Below are positions 55,494 to 63,637 of a stretch of DNA of 64,000 bases, in pieces; the first letter of the stretch is position 1; each line of letters starts with the position of its first letter. Below the pieces are notes generated by a model, which made no database searches, was not told where the DNA came from, and saw nothing but the letters and a program-made list of their open reading frames with translations. A program made the position numbers and the translations under genes. This DNA comes from G963422445 sp963422445 (lineage in GTDB: Bacteria; Pseudomonadota; Alphaproteobacteria; Thalassobaculales; Thalassobaculaceae). Where the stretch lies: NCBI GenBank assembly GCA_963422445.2, contig CAXXOV010000001.1, forward strand, positions 186,001-250,000, written 5' to 3'.

Positions 55494-56444
55494 ATGGCAC
55501 AGAAAGCACCCGGAAAGAGCCATCGCGAGGGGATCATCCTGATAGAGCTGTTCGGGCGGTTTCCCGATGACGCCACCGCCGAACGGTGGTTCGAGGAACA
55601 GCGCTGGGGCGCGGCTGGTAAGCCCTCTCATTGTCCGATGTGCGGCGGCACCGAGAAAGTGCGGCCCGTTCCTTCCCGCAAGCCTCTGCCCTACTGGTGC
55701 GGTGAATGCCGGCGCAATTTCAGCGTCAAGACTGGCACTGTGATGGACCGCTCGAAGATCGGCCTCCAGAAATGGGCCATCGCAATCTACCTGTGGTCAG
55801 TGTCGCTCAAGGGCGTATCGTCCATGCGGCTGCATCGCGACCTGAAGATCACGCAGAAGTCGGCCTACTTCATGGCCCAGCGGTTGCGCGAGGCGTGGAC
55901 CGAGGGGCATGGCGGCATGGCTGGTCCGGTCGAGGTCGATGAGACCCATGTCGGTGGCAAGGAGAAGAACAAGCACGGAAACAAGAAGTTGCGGGCCGGA
56001 CGCGGCGCCGTGGGCAAGACCACCGTTGCTGGTGTTCGGGATCGCGCCACGAACACCATCAGTGCCGCGATTGTCGAAAGTACCGACGCCGCTTCGCTAC
56101 AGGGTTTCGTCGCTTCGCGGGCGGGCGAGGGAGCCAAGGTCTATACGGATCAGGCGGCCGGCTACAAGGGCATGAACTTCGATCACGAGACCGTCAATCA
56201 CTCCGTCAGCGAGTATGTCCGGGATCAGGCGCACACTAACGGGATCGAGAGCTTCTGGGCCACCTTGAAGCGGGGATATCACGGGACTTTCCACCACATT
56301 TCGCCCAAGCATCTGCACCGCCATGTCAATGAGTTCGCGACCCGGCACAACATGAGATCGCGTGATACGGACGCCATGATGGCCGAGACCGTTGCCCGGA
56401 TGGTCGGGAAACGGCTAATGTATCGGGAACTGGTAGCCGGCTAG
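55494..56444 (+). CDS. IS1595-family transposase
   Basis: 316 residues, intact. Zinc ribbon (KPSHCPMCGGTEKVRPVPSR, then YWCGECRRNFSVKTGTVMDR), helix-turn-helix (MRLHRDLKITQKSAYFMAQR) and complete DDE core: PVEVDETHVGGKEKNKHGNK, AKVYTDQAAGYKGMNF and QAHTNGIESFWATLKRGYHG, where the Asn/Glu of the third motif is present. It is the best candidate here for an active enzyme, able in principle to move related ends. Confidence 0.94.
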   Translation: MAQKAPGKSHREGIILIELFGRFPDDATAERWFEEQRWGAAGKPSHCPMCGGTEKVRPVPSRKPLPYWCGECRRNFSVKTGTVMDRSKIGLQKWAIAIYLWSVSLKGVSSMRLHRDLKITQKSAYFMAQRLREAWTEGHGGMAGPVEVDETHVGGKEKNKHGNKKLRAGRGAVGKTTVAGVRDRATNTISAAIVESTDAASLQGFVASRAGEGAKVYTDQAAGYKGMNFDHETVNHSVSEYVRDQAHTNGIESFWATLKRGYHGTFHHISPKHLHRHVNEFATRHNMRSRDTDAMMAETVARMVGKRLMYRELVAG

Positions 56445-56468
56445 GCTGCGGATACAGCGGGCAAGAGG

Positions 56469-56744
56469 ATGGGTGCACCGGAATGGGCGCTTGAGACCGC
56501 GAAGGCTTGGGCGCAGGAACGGCTCCGCTCAGGAGCGGAGCCGCCTTGGACATACTACCGCTTGATGCAGCTCGTTGAAGCTGTGGATTCGCTTGCAGCA
56601 GGAACCCGGTCAGTTACTTCCACGGGCTGTTTACAGCCAGAGGCGCCACCTCAGGATGCCAGTCTCCCTCAAGGGGAGAATGTTTGTCGGCTAGATACCG
56701 CTCGATCCCGTCGCGCTGAGCAACAGGTACAGATGCCCACGTGA
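56469..56744 (+). CDS. Small transposon-associated protein
   Basis: 91 residues starting MGAPEWALETAKAWAQERLR, then SGAEPPWTYYRLMQLVEAVD. The first 50 residues look like a genuine helical protein that recurs after IS1595-type transposases; the Pro/Gln-rich remainder overlaps, antisense, the end of the GIY-YIG gene and may not be translated in full. It starts 24 bases after the transposase stop. Function unknown. Confidence 0.45.
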   Translation: MGAPEWALETAKAWAQERLRSGAEPPWTYYRLMQLVEAVDSLAAGTRSVTSTGCLQPEAPPQDASLPQGENVCRLDTARSRRAEQQVQMPT

Positions 56745-57129
56745 CGTAAAGGGCGCCCTTTTGAGCATGCCTTGTGATCGTCGGGTCATTGCGGTGATCT
56801 GCAATGCGGTCTGCCACGTCACCTTGCCCGACGTAAGCGGTGTGAGGGGCGGTGCCTCCATGCCAGACGATGTAGACTCCATGTTCGGTTACTTTGGCCA
56901 AGTCGAGCCCGCCGAACGGGCACCACTCATCGCCAATACATTTGAGCCTCCGCTCAATTGGCGGAGGGCGAACGCTTGACAGATTCGCGGGAGACGGTAC
57001 GATCACAGCGCTCTCACACAAATCTATCCGGTGCACCCTCCAGTGCTTCACCAGACCCCAACAAGGTCGAAGGCTGGGCTGGCACCCGGCCTTCGTCATT
57101 TCTGGGGCCGCTACGAATCTCCGTAGCAT
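56614..57129 (-). CDS. GIY-YIG-like nuclease, transposon cargo
   Basis: The C-terminal 110 residues hold the domain: VTEHGVYIVWHGGTAPHTAY with GVYIVW and AYVGQG (the G-I-Y...Y-V-G pair), DVADRIADHRNDPTITRHAQ with the catalytic Arg, and DGIERYLADKHSPLEGDWHP with the metal Glu. The start is uncertain; the ATG at 57129 adds about 65 unrelated residues, and the domain itself may begin near 56960 at a non-ATG codon. It is antisense to the transposase. GIY-YIG enzymes cut DNA in restriction, homing and repair. Confidence 0.65.
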   Translation of the reverse strand: MLRRFVAAPEMTKAGCQPSLRPCWGLVKHWRVHRIDLCESAVIVPSPANLSSVRPPPIERRLKCIGDEWCPFGGLDLAKVTEHGVYIVWHGGTAPHTAYVGQGDVADRIADHRNDPTITRHAQKGALYVTWASVPVAQRDGIERYLADKHSPLEGDWHPEVAPLAVNSPWK

Positions 57130-57190
57130 TCTGCAATATATACAAAATCATGCGGTCCGACAAGAATGCGTCTACCGCCCATGGTGAGAC

Positions 57191-57346
57191 ATGCCTGAAA
57201 AGCTGCCCCACAGCCCTCACGGGTCCAAAGAGGCCGACAAACCCTCGTCCAACGTCACCCTCCCGCCTGTCGACGCGACCCCCGAAGAAATCGCTCAGGC
57301 GCTATTTCGGTTGAAGCCTGAAGGCGAGGCCGAGACGACCGCCTAG
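57191..57346 (+). CDS. Small Pro-rich transposon-cargo protein
   Basis: 51 residues: MPEKLPHSPHGSKEADKPSS, NVTLPPVDATPEEIAQALFR, then LKPEGEAETTA. It ends 35 bases before the right inverted repeat of the element. The pattern DATPEEIAQALF followed by a short charged tail recurs as a small ORF in such elements and parallels the 58-residue ORF at the end of the 42.5-45.1 kb transposon. Function unknown. Confidence 0.55.
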   Translation: MPEKLPHSPHGSKEADKPSSNVTLPPVDATPEEIAQALFRLKPEGEAETTA

Positions 57347-57590
57347 ATGATGGCCCGCGCATAGTCATCTATATAATTCCCAAAAATTTCCCATTCAAAC
57401 CGATTTTATTTTGAACGGTATCGTGGATTACTTGACTGAATTCTCGATGTACAAATGGATCTCCAAACCTGTAATCGCCGAAGGAGCATGTTATTCCATC
57501 ACGAAGTCTTAAAATTCTCTAAGTTGTAATATCGTCTTTTGAAGAATCTACGAATGACATCTATGTATATAGAAGCCAAATGTCGTCGCC

Positions 57591-57845
57591 TTACGCGAAT
57601 TGACGCGAAGATAAATTTTTCACCCATACCGCCGATGCTATTTCACCAAGATACTGATTCAGGAACGCCCCTAAATCGTTATTCGATGCTAGACCAAAAG
57701 TAGTATTGTTTGATATATTAGAAGTTTATCCAAAATCAATTTCAAAAGTTGAAGCATGATGCTCTTGCCGGTAGCTTGCGGATCAACAAACACCGTCAGA
57801 TTACCGAACTTGATACTTTCTGCAGAGATCCGCCCGATATTTTTT
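57591..57845 (-). pseudogene. AAA ATPase fragment
   Basis: The minus strand reads NIGRISAESIKFGNLTVFVD, then PQATGKSIMLQLLKLILDKL with a P-loop (DPQATGKS), followed after a frameshift by ASNNDLGAFLNQYLGEIASA and VWVKN. This matches the start of AAA-family ATPases with F-V-G-P-Q-A-T-G-K-S. It is cut at 57845 by the left end of the next transposon and decays downstream, so only about 85 codons remain. Confidence 0.6.
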
Positions 57846-57861
57846 GGAACTATATACGGTT

Positions 57862-58534
57862 CTAGCCAAGGAGTTCTTGAAGCTGTCGCCGAATCGGTTC
57901 GGTCTTGATCAACTCGGATAGCAGGAACTCCACGTTGTCGGGACCATCGGAGCGACGTGCTTCGACAATCGCGGCGTAGTCGATCTCCAGAAGTTCACAA
58001 AACTCGCGGCCCGTCGTCATCGCCTCATCAAGCGCGATGCGTCGCTTGAACCCGTCCTGGATCGCATGTCGATCTTCCTGATTGAAGGCGCAGAAGTGTG
58101 CTCGGAAGTGATACTGAATGTGCTGGGCGTTGCGCTCAATAAACCCGTGCATGGCATGGCGCTCTGCGCTGGCCTTCTTGGTGTCGAACACGTGACCGTC
58201 CTTCAACTCGATAATGTGACAGGTCTGCACACCGCCACGGCGCTTGAACACCATGAAGTCCGGTTCGGATCCGGCGAAGTCCAGGGTGGCGCTCTGCTTG
58301 ATCTTGCGCTTGCGGGCAAGCCACATTCCCTCGGGCATGATCTCCCGCTCCAGGTAAAGAGTCGAGGTCGGGAATGTTGGGAACCGCCGCCACGACCATC
58401 GCTTCGAGTTCCGAACCCGACGATATGACGGTGGACTGGGCCTTGCTGGCGAGTTCGCCCAACGCGGCGTTGTCGAACAGTCGAGCGAATGAGCCGGACG
58501 TGTTCTTGAGCTTCGCGTCCCGGAGTCGAGCCAT
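57862..58534 (-). pseudogene. Restriction endonuclease-like cargo gene, one frameshift
   Basis: Starts MARLRDAKLKNTSGSFARLF at 58534, 4 bases after the methylase stop. It reads ALGELASKAQSTVISSGSEL, then shifts frame near 58355 to TLYLEREIMPEGMWLARKRK and EPDFMVFKRRGGVQTCHIIE, LKDGHVFDTKKASAERHAMH. PD in EPDFMV and the E-x-K in IIELKDG form a PD-(D/E)XK core. The C-terminus is intact to ELLG. One indel, or a sequencing error, is all that separates it from a complete gene of about 223 residues. Confidence 0.75.
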
Positions 58535-58538
58535 GGAT

Positions 58539-59294
58539 CTACCCGTTCAGATCGCAACCAAGGAAGGTGCGTCCCCTGTTCTGCGCCGACTGTAGCACCG
58601 AGAACGAACCTGCGGCGGGATCGATTACGAAATCACCCTCATGGCTCACGGCAGCCATGAGTTCGCCTTGCAGGTCCGCTGGCTTCCTGTGCGGATGGTC
58701 GCGCCGCGACACCTTCTCCTGAACCACGTCCGGGATGTTGTGGATTTTCCAGACACCCTTCGCCCTGCGGGGTTGCTTCTGCAACACGACGCAATACTCC
58801 GCCCGGCGGCGGGTGCGGTAGCCCATGCCGAACGTGCCTTTATCCCACGTCACAAGGTCCACAATATCGAGGCTCGTTCCGTCGAACCACGGGCGAACGC
58901 CCTGGCACAGATGGAACTTGTCAACCCATAGGAACAGGTGGCCGGACGGTATCAAGGCGCGGTCAATGCCGCGCACGAAGCAGCCTATCGTGGCATCAGT
59001 CATCTGCTCCAAGGCGCAACGCCGCTTGCCGCGTTCCTTACCCTCGTTGCCGTAGGCCAGTTTTTCGAACACGCCGCGATATTGCGGGTCGAGAAACGCA
59101 ACAGGGATAGCGTCGGCCGGAAGCATGGACAGGAAGTCAAGACCGTTCATCTTGAGCCTGGAATTCGGCTTGAGCGCGGGAGGCAGTGCCAGCGGCGGCG
59201 CATGGACGGTGCGTTGTCCAGAGAACACCGCCGCCGTGAGGGTGTCCATCGTCGTGTCGATAGGCTCGACAAGCTGTCGGGCTTTCCGCGGCAT
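58539..59294 (-). CDS. DNA methyltransferase, transposon cargo
   Basis: 251 residues with GAGGGGAT before the ATG. Order of motifs is that of beta-class (N4-cytosine/N6-adenine) methylases: catalytic VAFLDPQYRGVFEKL (D-P-Q-Y variant of D-P-P-Y) comes first, then DIVDLVTWDKGTFGMGYRTR, RRAEYCVVLQK, and last the AdoMet motif DFVIDPAAGSFSVLQSAQNR with RTFLGCDL. It would protect DNA from the adjacent nuclease. Starts 12 bases after the transposase stop, so the three genes form one transcript. Confidence 0.9.
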   Translation of the reverse strand: MPRKARQLVEPIDTTMDTLTAAVFSGQRTVHAPPLALPPALKPNSRLKMNGLDFLSMLPADAIPVAFLDPQYRGVFEKLAYGNEGKERGKRRCALEQMTDATIGCFVRGIDRALIPSGHLFLWVDKFHLCQGVRPWFDGTSLDIVDLVTWDKGTFGMGYRTRRRAEYCVVLQKQPRRAKGVWKIHNIPDVVQEKVSRRDHPHRKPADLQGELMAAVSHEGDFVIDPAAGSFSVLQSAQNRGRTFLGCDLNG

Positions 59295-59305
59295 GGTGTA
59301 TCCCC

Positions 59306-60242
59306 TCAGTTGGTCGCGAGCGCCTTGTAGCCCGGCTCGCCGCGAGCGTTGCGGAGGCTCTGGTCAATATGGGCTATCGTGTCCCAGCCGCGCCGGTTGT
59401 GTCGAGTCGCGAATTCGTCCACGTAGCGGCCCATGTGCTTTTCGGAGATGTGGTGGAAGGTTCCCACGTAACCACGCTTCAGGAGCGTCCAGAAGAATTC
59501 GATCCCGTTGGTGTGAGCCATGTCGCGGACATACTCGCCGACGGAATGTCCGACGGTTTCATGCGTGTATTCGCCCCTGCCTTTATAGGCTTTGTGGCCA
59601 TCCGTGCAGATTGTCGAACCGGGCTTGACATCGGAACGCAACACGCCTTTCAGCTGTGCCGCGTCCGTTCCCTCGACAGGACGGGCCTTAACGCGACCGG
59701 ATTTGCGCTCGCGGATCCCGATGACCGTCTGCTTGCCAACAGCGCCGCGCCCGTCCCGGAGCTTCTTGTCGGCGTGCTTATTCTTTTCCTTCCTGCCGAT
59801 GATAAGTCTCATCAACTTCTACCTCGCCAGAAATCGGGTCGCCAACGCCCGATTTGTTCAGCCACGTCTCGCGGATGCGCTGGGCCAGATACCAGGCAGT
59901 CTTCTGAGTGCAGCCCAGTTCGCGGGCCATCTGGCAGCTTGAGATAGATTTCTTGGCGATCGCCATGAGATAGATTGCGTAGAGGCACTTGCGCAGCGAC
60001 AGGTTGGCCGAATGGAACACCGTCCCGGTGGTGACCGAGAAGTACTTGCGGCAATCCTTGCAGCGGTAAGGCTGCGGCCTCTCGTTCGCAACATGACTGA
60101 TCCGAGCGCTTCCGCAATGCGGGCAGTAAGGCTCATCGCCCCACCGCATCCGCTCGATGTGAGGTCGTGCATCTTTATCCATCGGGAACCGCGCCATGAA
60201 GTCCCAAGCGCTCATGATCTCGAGCTTGTCGCGCTTCGCCAT
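59306..60242 (-). pseudogene. IS1595-family transposase, frameshifted
   Basis: Starts MAKRDKLEIMSAWDFMARFP. Zinc ribbon (EPYCPHCGSARISHVANERP, then YRCKDCRKYFSVTTGTVFHS), helix-turn-helix (CQMARELGCTQKTAWYLAQR) and first catalytic motif EVEVDETY. An extra C at about 59806 then shifts the frame; the rest (IGRKEKNKHADKKLRDGRGA; STICTDGHKAYKGRGEYTHE; AHTNGIEFFWTLLKRGYVGT) continues one frame over. Note the third motif has EFFW where ESFW is usual. Confidence 0.85.
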
Positions 60243-60359
60243 ATTCCATACCCCTATAGCTAGAAACATAAGGAGATGGAGAGACGATATCAATGGACAA
60301 TATATTTCGTTATATCAACATGTTAGTCTATATCTAGTTAAAACTGTTATGTTATTCTC

Positions 60360-60675
60360 ATATTTTTTGCCTTACTCGATTGGCCATTTCAGTTTCGCCT
60401 TACAGGAGCTGGCCTGATTTTGATGGTACTGTATTGTGGATAGTTTGGCAATCAAAATAGTGTTTCACCGGGGGAGAAAATTATTGCCACTCGACCCGCG
60501 ACGGCCGCGGAACGACTCCATTCGAATAGTTTTCGCTCGAATCCGTTGTCGGCGGTCCCGACGCCTGCAATGACGATGCGCTCGGTCTGGACGGAAGTAT
60601 CGAATACCGAAGATCATTCTCCGATGGCAAATTTGACGTCGCTGACAGGATTGACTCCGACCCTGTCAAGGTCCG
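60360..60675. other. Intergenic stretch
   Basis: About 315 bases, AT-rich at the left. No gene recognised on either strand. It borders the transposon on one side and the oxidoreductase stop on the other. Confidence 0.5.
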
Positions 60676-61524
60676 TCAGACATGCGCCATCAATTCGGCA
60701 TATCGGTCAAGCGCAAGCAGAATCTCCGTCTCCGTGGCCGGTGGCAGCGCAAAAATCACCCGATCGGTGCAGATATCGCGATACCGTTTCAGCGTCTCAA
60801 GATCGCCGGCAACGCCATAGACCGTGATCGGGATGCTGTCCGAGTCCCGGCCAGCTTCAGCCGCCATCTGCCGGAACTGCGGAAAAGTCTCCAGGACATC
60901 GTCATAGTCCGGACGGCGGGCATGAGGAAGCCAACCCTCGCAATAGGCGATCGCACGCCGCGCGCCAAACGGGAAGGCGCCGCCCATGATGATCGGCGGG
61001 TGCGGTGTCTGGGCCGGTTTTGGCCAAGCCTCAATCTCGGAGAAATTCACGAAACGTCCGGAATAGGACGCCGGGGTCCGGGTCCAGATTTCGCGCATCG
61101 CCTCGATACGTTCGCGCATCAACGACAGGCGCGTACGGTAGACAGTCCCGTGATTTTGCATTTCTTCAGCATTCCAGCCGGCGCCGACGCCAAACAGAAA
61201 GCGGCCGTTCGAGATCTGGTCGATCGAGGCGACGGACTTCGCGGTCTGGATAGGATCGCGCTGGACGACAAGGCAAATCGCGGTGCCGACCTTCAGCGTT
61301 TTAGTCGCTGCAGCGGCGGCCGACAATATCACGAAGGGATCCATGACTTCGCGATATTCGCGCGGCAAATCCCCGCCGGCAGGGAAAGGCGAGATCCGGG
61401 ATGCCGGAATATGCGAATGCTCGGGTGCCCACAGCGATTCAAATCCCCGTTCCTCCAGCGCCCGGCCAAGTGCCGCCGGTGCCATCGTATAGTCGGTAAA
61501 GAACAGTGAAGCGCCAAACTTCAT
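60676..61524 (-). CDS. LLM-class (F420/FMN-type) oxidoreductase
   Basis: 282 residues. Luciferase-like barrel: MKFGASLFFTDYTMAPAALG, RGFESLWAPEHSHIPASRIS, VGTAICLVVQRDPIQTAKSV, SIDQISNGRFLFGVGAGWNA and HPPIIMGGAFPFGARRAIAY. This is the TIGR03619-like group annotated as F420-dependent; whether the cofactor is F420 or FMN cannot be told from sequence. It is followed on the same strand by nothing and preceded, 29 bases upstream, by the dioxygenase gene, so the two are probably co-transcribed. Confidence 0.9.
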   Translation of the reverse strand: MKFGASLFFTDYTMAPAALGRALEERGFESLWAPEHSHIPASRISPFPAGGDLPREYREVMDPFVILSAAAAATKTLKVGTAICLVVQRDPIQTAKSVASIDQISNGRFLFGVGAGWNAEEMQNHGTVYRTRLSLMRERIEAMREIWTRTPASYSGRFVNFSEIEAWPKPAQTPHPPIIMGGAFPFGARRAIAYCEGWLPHARRPDYDDVLETFPQFRQMAAEAGRDSDSIPITVYGVAGDLETLKRYRDICTDRVIFALPPATETEILLALDRYAELMAHV

Positions 61525-61553
61525 GCCGATCTCCAGTTTCCGGCATTGCCCGG

Positions 61554-62402
61554 TCAGGACGCATTGTCAGCCGGATACACGATGCTGCGCAACAGAACCC
61601 GTCGTTCGGCAGGGTCGGCGTCGCCGGCATTGCGGTGCATGGTTGCGAGTTCGTCCCAGATCAGGAGATCTCCCGGCCGCCAGTGGTGGTGAAACAGGAA
61701 CCGCGGATCGGTCGCATGCCGCCACAGCCGTTCGACCAGGACGCGGCCTTCCTGCGCTTCAAGACCGACAAAGCCATGAACATGGCTCGGATTGACGAAA
61801 AGAATCCGGCGCCCGGCCTCCGGGTGGACCAGCACAGCCGGATGGAACTGATCAACCTGATTTTCAGCCAGATCCTGCTTGGAATAGATGTCGTAAGCAC
61901 CACCTGGCCCGACATTGAAGCCATGGACGCCGATCATGCCGTCAAGCCGGCCTTTCGTCTCCGATTCAAGCGCATCATAAGCGGCGCGCATATCGGCGAA
62001 GATGGTCCCACCACCACGCGCCGGCACCTCGACAGCATAGAGCATGTCAAGGCGCGGCAAGCGGCTTTCATAAGTGGCATCGGCATGCCAGTTGACAGCC
62101 CGCCTGATCCCGAACGGATCAACGTTACCATCATCGTCGACATTGCGGACATAGGAGACCTCGGCAATCTCCAGGTGCCGATAATTCAGCATCACATGTT
62201 TTTGCGGCGTGCCGAAATGGCTAGCAAAGGCATGCAGGGCCGGCGCATCGAAATGCTGGTTTCGGAACACCAGAACCGCATGTTCGGCGAACGCCATCTC
62301 GATCCAGGTCAAAATGTCTGGATCGATCACCTGCACTGCCTCGATTCCCACTACCTCACGACCGAAGCCGTCGCCGAGCGGGCGAAGTTCCGGTTGCCCC
62401 AT
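61554..62402 (-). CDS. TauD/TfdA-family dioxygenase
   Basis: 282 residues from the ATG at 62402 (MGQPELRPLGDGFGREVVGI). The Fe(II)/2-oxoglutarate motif is complete: AVNWHADATYESRLPRLDML (H-x-D), GDLLIWDELATMHRNAGDAD (distal His) and AERRVLLRSIVYP (2-oxoglutarate Arg). Substrate unknown: relatives oxidise taurine, 2,4-D-like aryloxyacids and others. Pairing with an LLM oxidoreductase suggests a small catabolic unit for a sulfonate or aromatic ether, which is inference. Confidence 0.92.
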   Translation of the reverse strand: MGQPELRPLGDGFGREVVGIEAVQVIDPDILTWIEMAFAEHAVLVFRNQHFDAPALHAFASHFGTPQKHVMLNYRHLEIAEVSYVRNVDDDGNVDPFGIRRAVNWHADATYESRLPRLDMLYAVEVPARGGGTIFADMRAAYDALESETKGRLDGMIGVHGFNVGPGGAYDIYSKQDLAENQVDQFHPAVLVHPEAGRRILFVNPSHVHGFVGLEAQEGRVLVERLWRHATDPRFLFHHHWRPGDLLIWDELATMHRNAGDADPAERRVLLRSIVYPADNAS

Positions 62403-62716
62403 CAGGTACTCCCGATTCAATCGCCGATGCCGGCACGATGCCACAGCGCACGGCATTCGCAAAGACTGCGATGCCGAGATTCGCCCGATAGTCTGAAAAG
62501 CACCAATGGCGTTTCCTTGCGAATTCCACCAACCCGGAGATGGGCATGACAAAGTTGTCGGCTGGATGCCGCGGCCGCAGGGTCAAGAACGTTACGGTCC
62601 GAACTGCAACAGCGCACTCTGCGGACAAACGGCAAGCGATGACATTCGGTTATACAATCGGAGATATATAATCAGTCAATGTGGAAGATTAACTCGCGTG
62701 TAATAAAGTAAATCCA

Positions 62717-63637
62717 ATGATATCGAAGAAAGCTTACGAAATCACCCAACCTTGGCTCGATTTTGCGTCTGACCTCCGGCAGTTGCGCGATATCGCCCGC
62801 GCTTTCAACGAACTGGTCCAGGATCTGGAAAAGAACGGCCACGTAGCGCTGACAACGAGGCGCATCGGCTGGATCAACGAAGCAATCTTGCGTGATCCTG
62901 AAATCGAAGCATATAGTCATCCTGGGCAGGCTCGCATCTCGAACGTTGTTGTTGGCCTGTACCGATGCCGCGATCGGCGAGATGTCAGGTATCTTCTTGA
63001 GCATTTCTGTGACGTCTTCAACGACGACGAACTGCCGGAAGACAATCGGATTTCATTCGCTATTCTCAAGGCAATCCTTGCTCATCTCTATTTCGTCTGG
63101 ATTCACCCGTTTGGCGACGGGAACGGACACACGGCACAGCTTATCGAATTGGCAATCCTGCTTAAAGCGGATCTACCACAACCGGCCTGTCATTTGCTTA
63201 GAAATCACTATGATCAGACCTGAAGTGAACATGATCGAAGGCTCGAACACGCGAGCCGTAAAGAGAATGGCCGGTATGATTTTGTATCCTGCGAACTTAT
63301 CGGATTCGTAGACGGATTGCGGGAACAGACTTTGCTCATTCAAAACCATAAGGCAACGGAAACATGGATCAATCTTGCCCGTGAATAATTCCGCACGAAC
63401 CGAGGTGCGATTGCCCGCCTCCGGTGTTTTCTAGAACTCGGATTGGCTCGGGTCGATTCTCCTGTTCCGGTCCGTGATCTGCCCAGATTAAATCCGGACC
63501 TGGCACAGGAATACGCCAGGGTTTCCCACCGGACGCTCGTCCGTGATGTCGAAGTATTCGCGCAATGCCAATTCATTCTGGCGAACCACCAAGGCGTCTG
63601 GAGCAACAAGGAACGGATCTTCGCATTTCTTCCCTGA
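62717..63637 (+). pseudogene. Fic-domain protein, decayed
   Basis: Starts MISKKAYEITQPWLDFASDL. The Fic core is YFVWIHPFGDGNGHTAQLIE: the H-P-F-x-D-G-N-G part is kept but the two Arg of H-x-F-x-D-G-N-G-R-x-x-R are His and Gln. An in-frame TGA (63221-63223) follows NHYDQT, and the same frame continues SEHDRRLEHASRKENGRYDF, a TAA near 63390, then AIARLRCFLELGLARVDSPV and a winged-helix end (LVRDVEVFAQCQFILANHQG). Two nonsense codons and altered catalysis indicate decay from a roughly 305-residue AMP-transferase. Confidence 0.8.

Larger units (their letters stand above)
55432..57381 (+). mobile_element. IS1595-family transposon with GIY-YIG cargo
   Basis: 1950 bp. Ends GGGGATTATATAC (55432) and, complemented, GGGAATTATATAG (57381), with the 8-bp target duplication AAAAATTT (55424-55431 and 57382-57389). 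Terminal sequence is close to that of the 42.5-45.1 kb element, so they share a transposition type but carry different cargo. Confidence 0.92.
57846..60359 (-). mobile_element. IS1595-family transposon with restriction-modification cargo
   Basis: The left end GGAACTATATAC at 57846 resembles the ends of the other two elements (GGGGATTATATAC). The right end is less certain: the 9-mer ATATTTTTT found directly before 57846 recurs at 60360-60368, which would give a 2.5-kb element with a target duplication, but the right inverted repeat is poor. Gene order on the minus strand is transposase, methyltransferase, nuclease. Confidence 0.6.

Noticed and set aside
60243..60300. CCCCTATAGCTAG as right end of the restriction-modification transposon
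   Set aside because: It would leave only about 13 bases before the transposase start and no matching target duplication; the ATATTTTTT pair is a better though still tentative limit.
57400..60400. Complete Druantia or BREX-like locus around the methylase
   Set aside because: Only a methylase, a nuclease, a transposase and an ATPase fragment are present, and gene spacing supports a transposon cassette rather than a multi-gene defence system.
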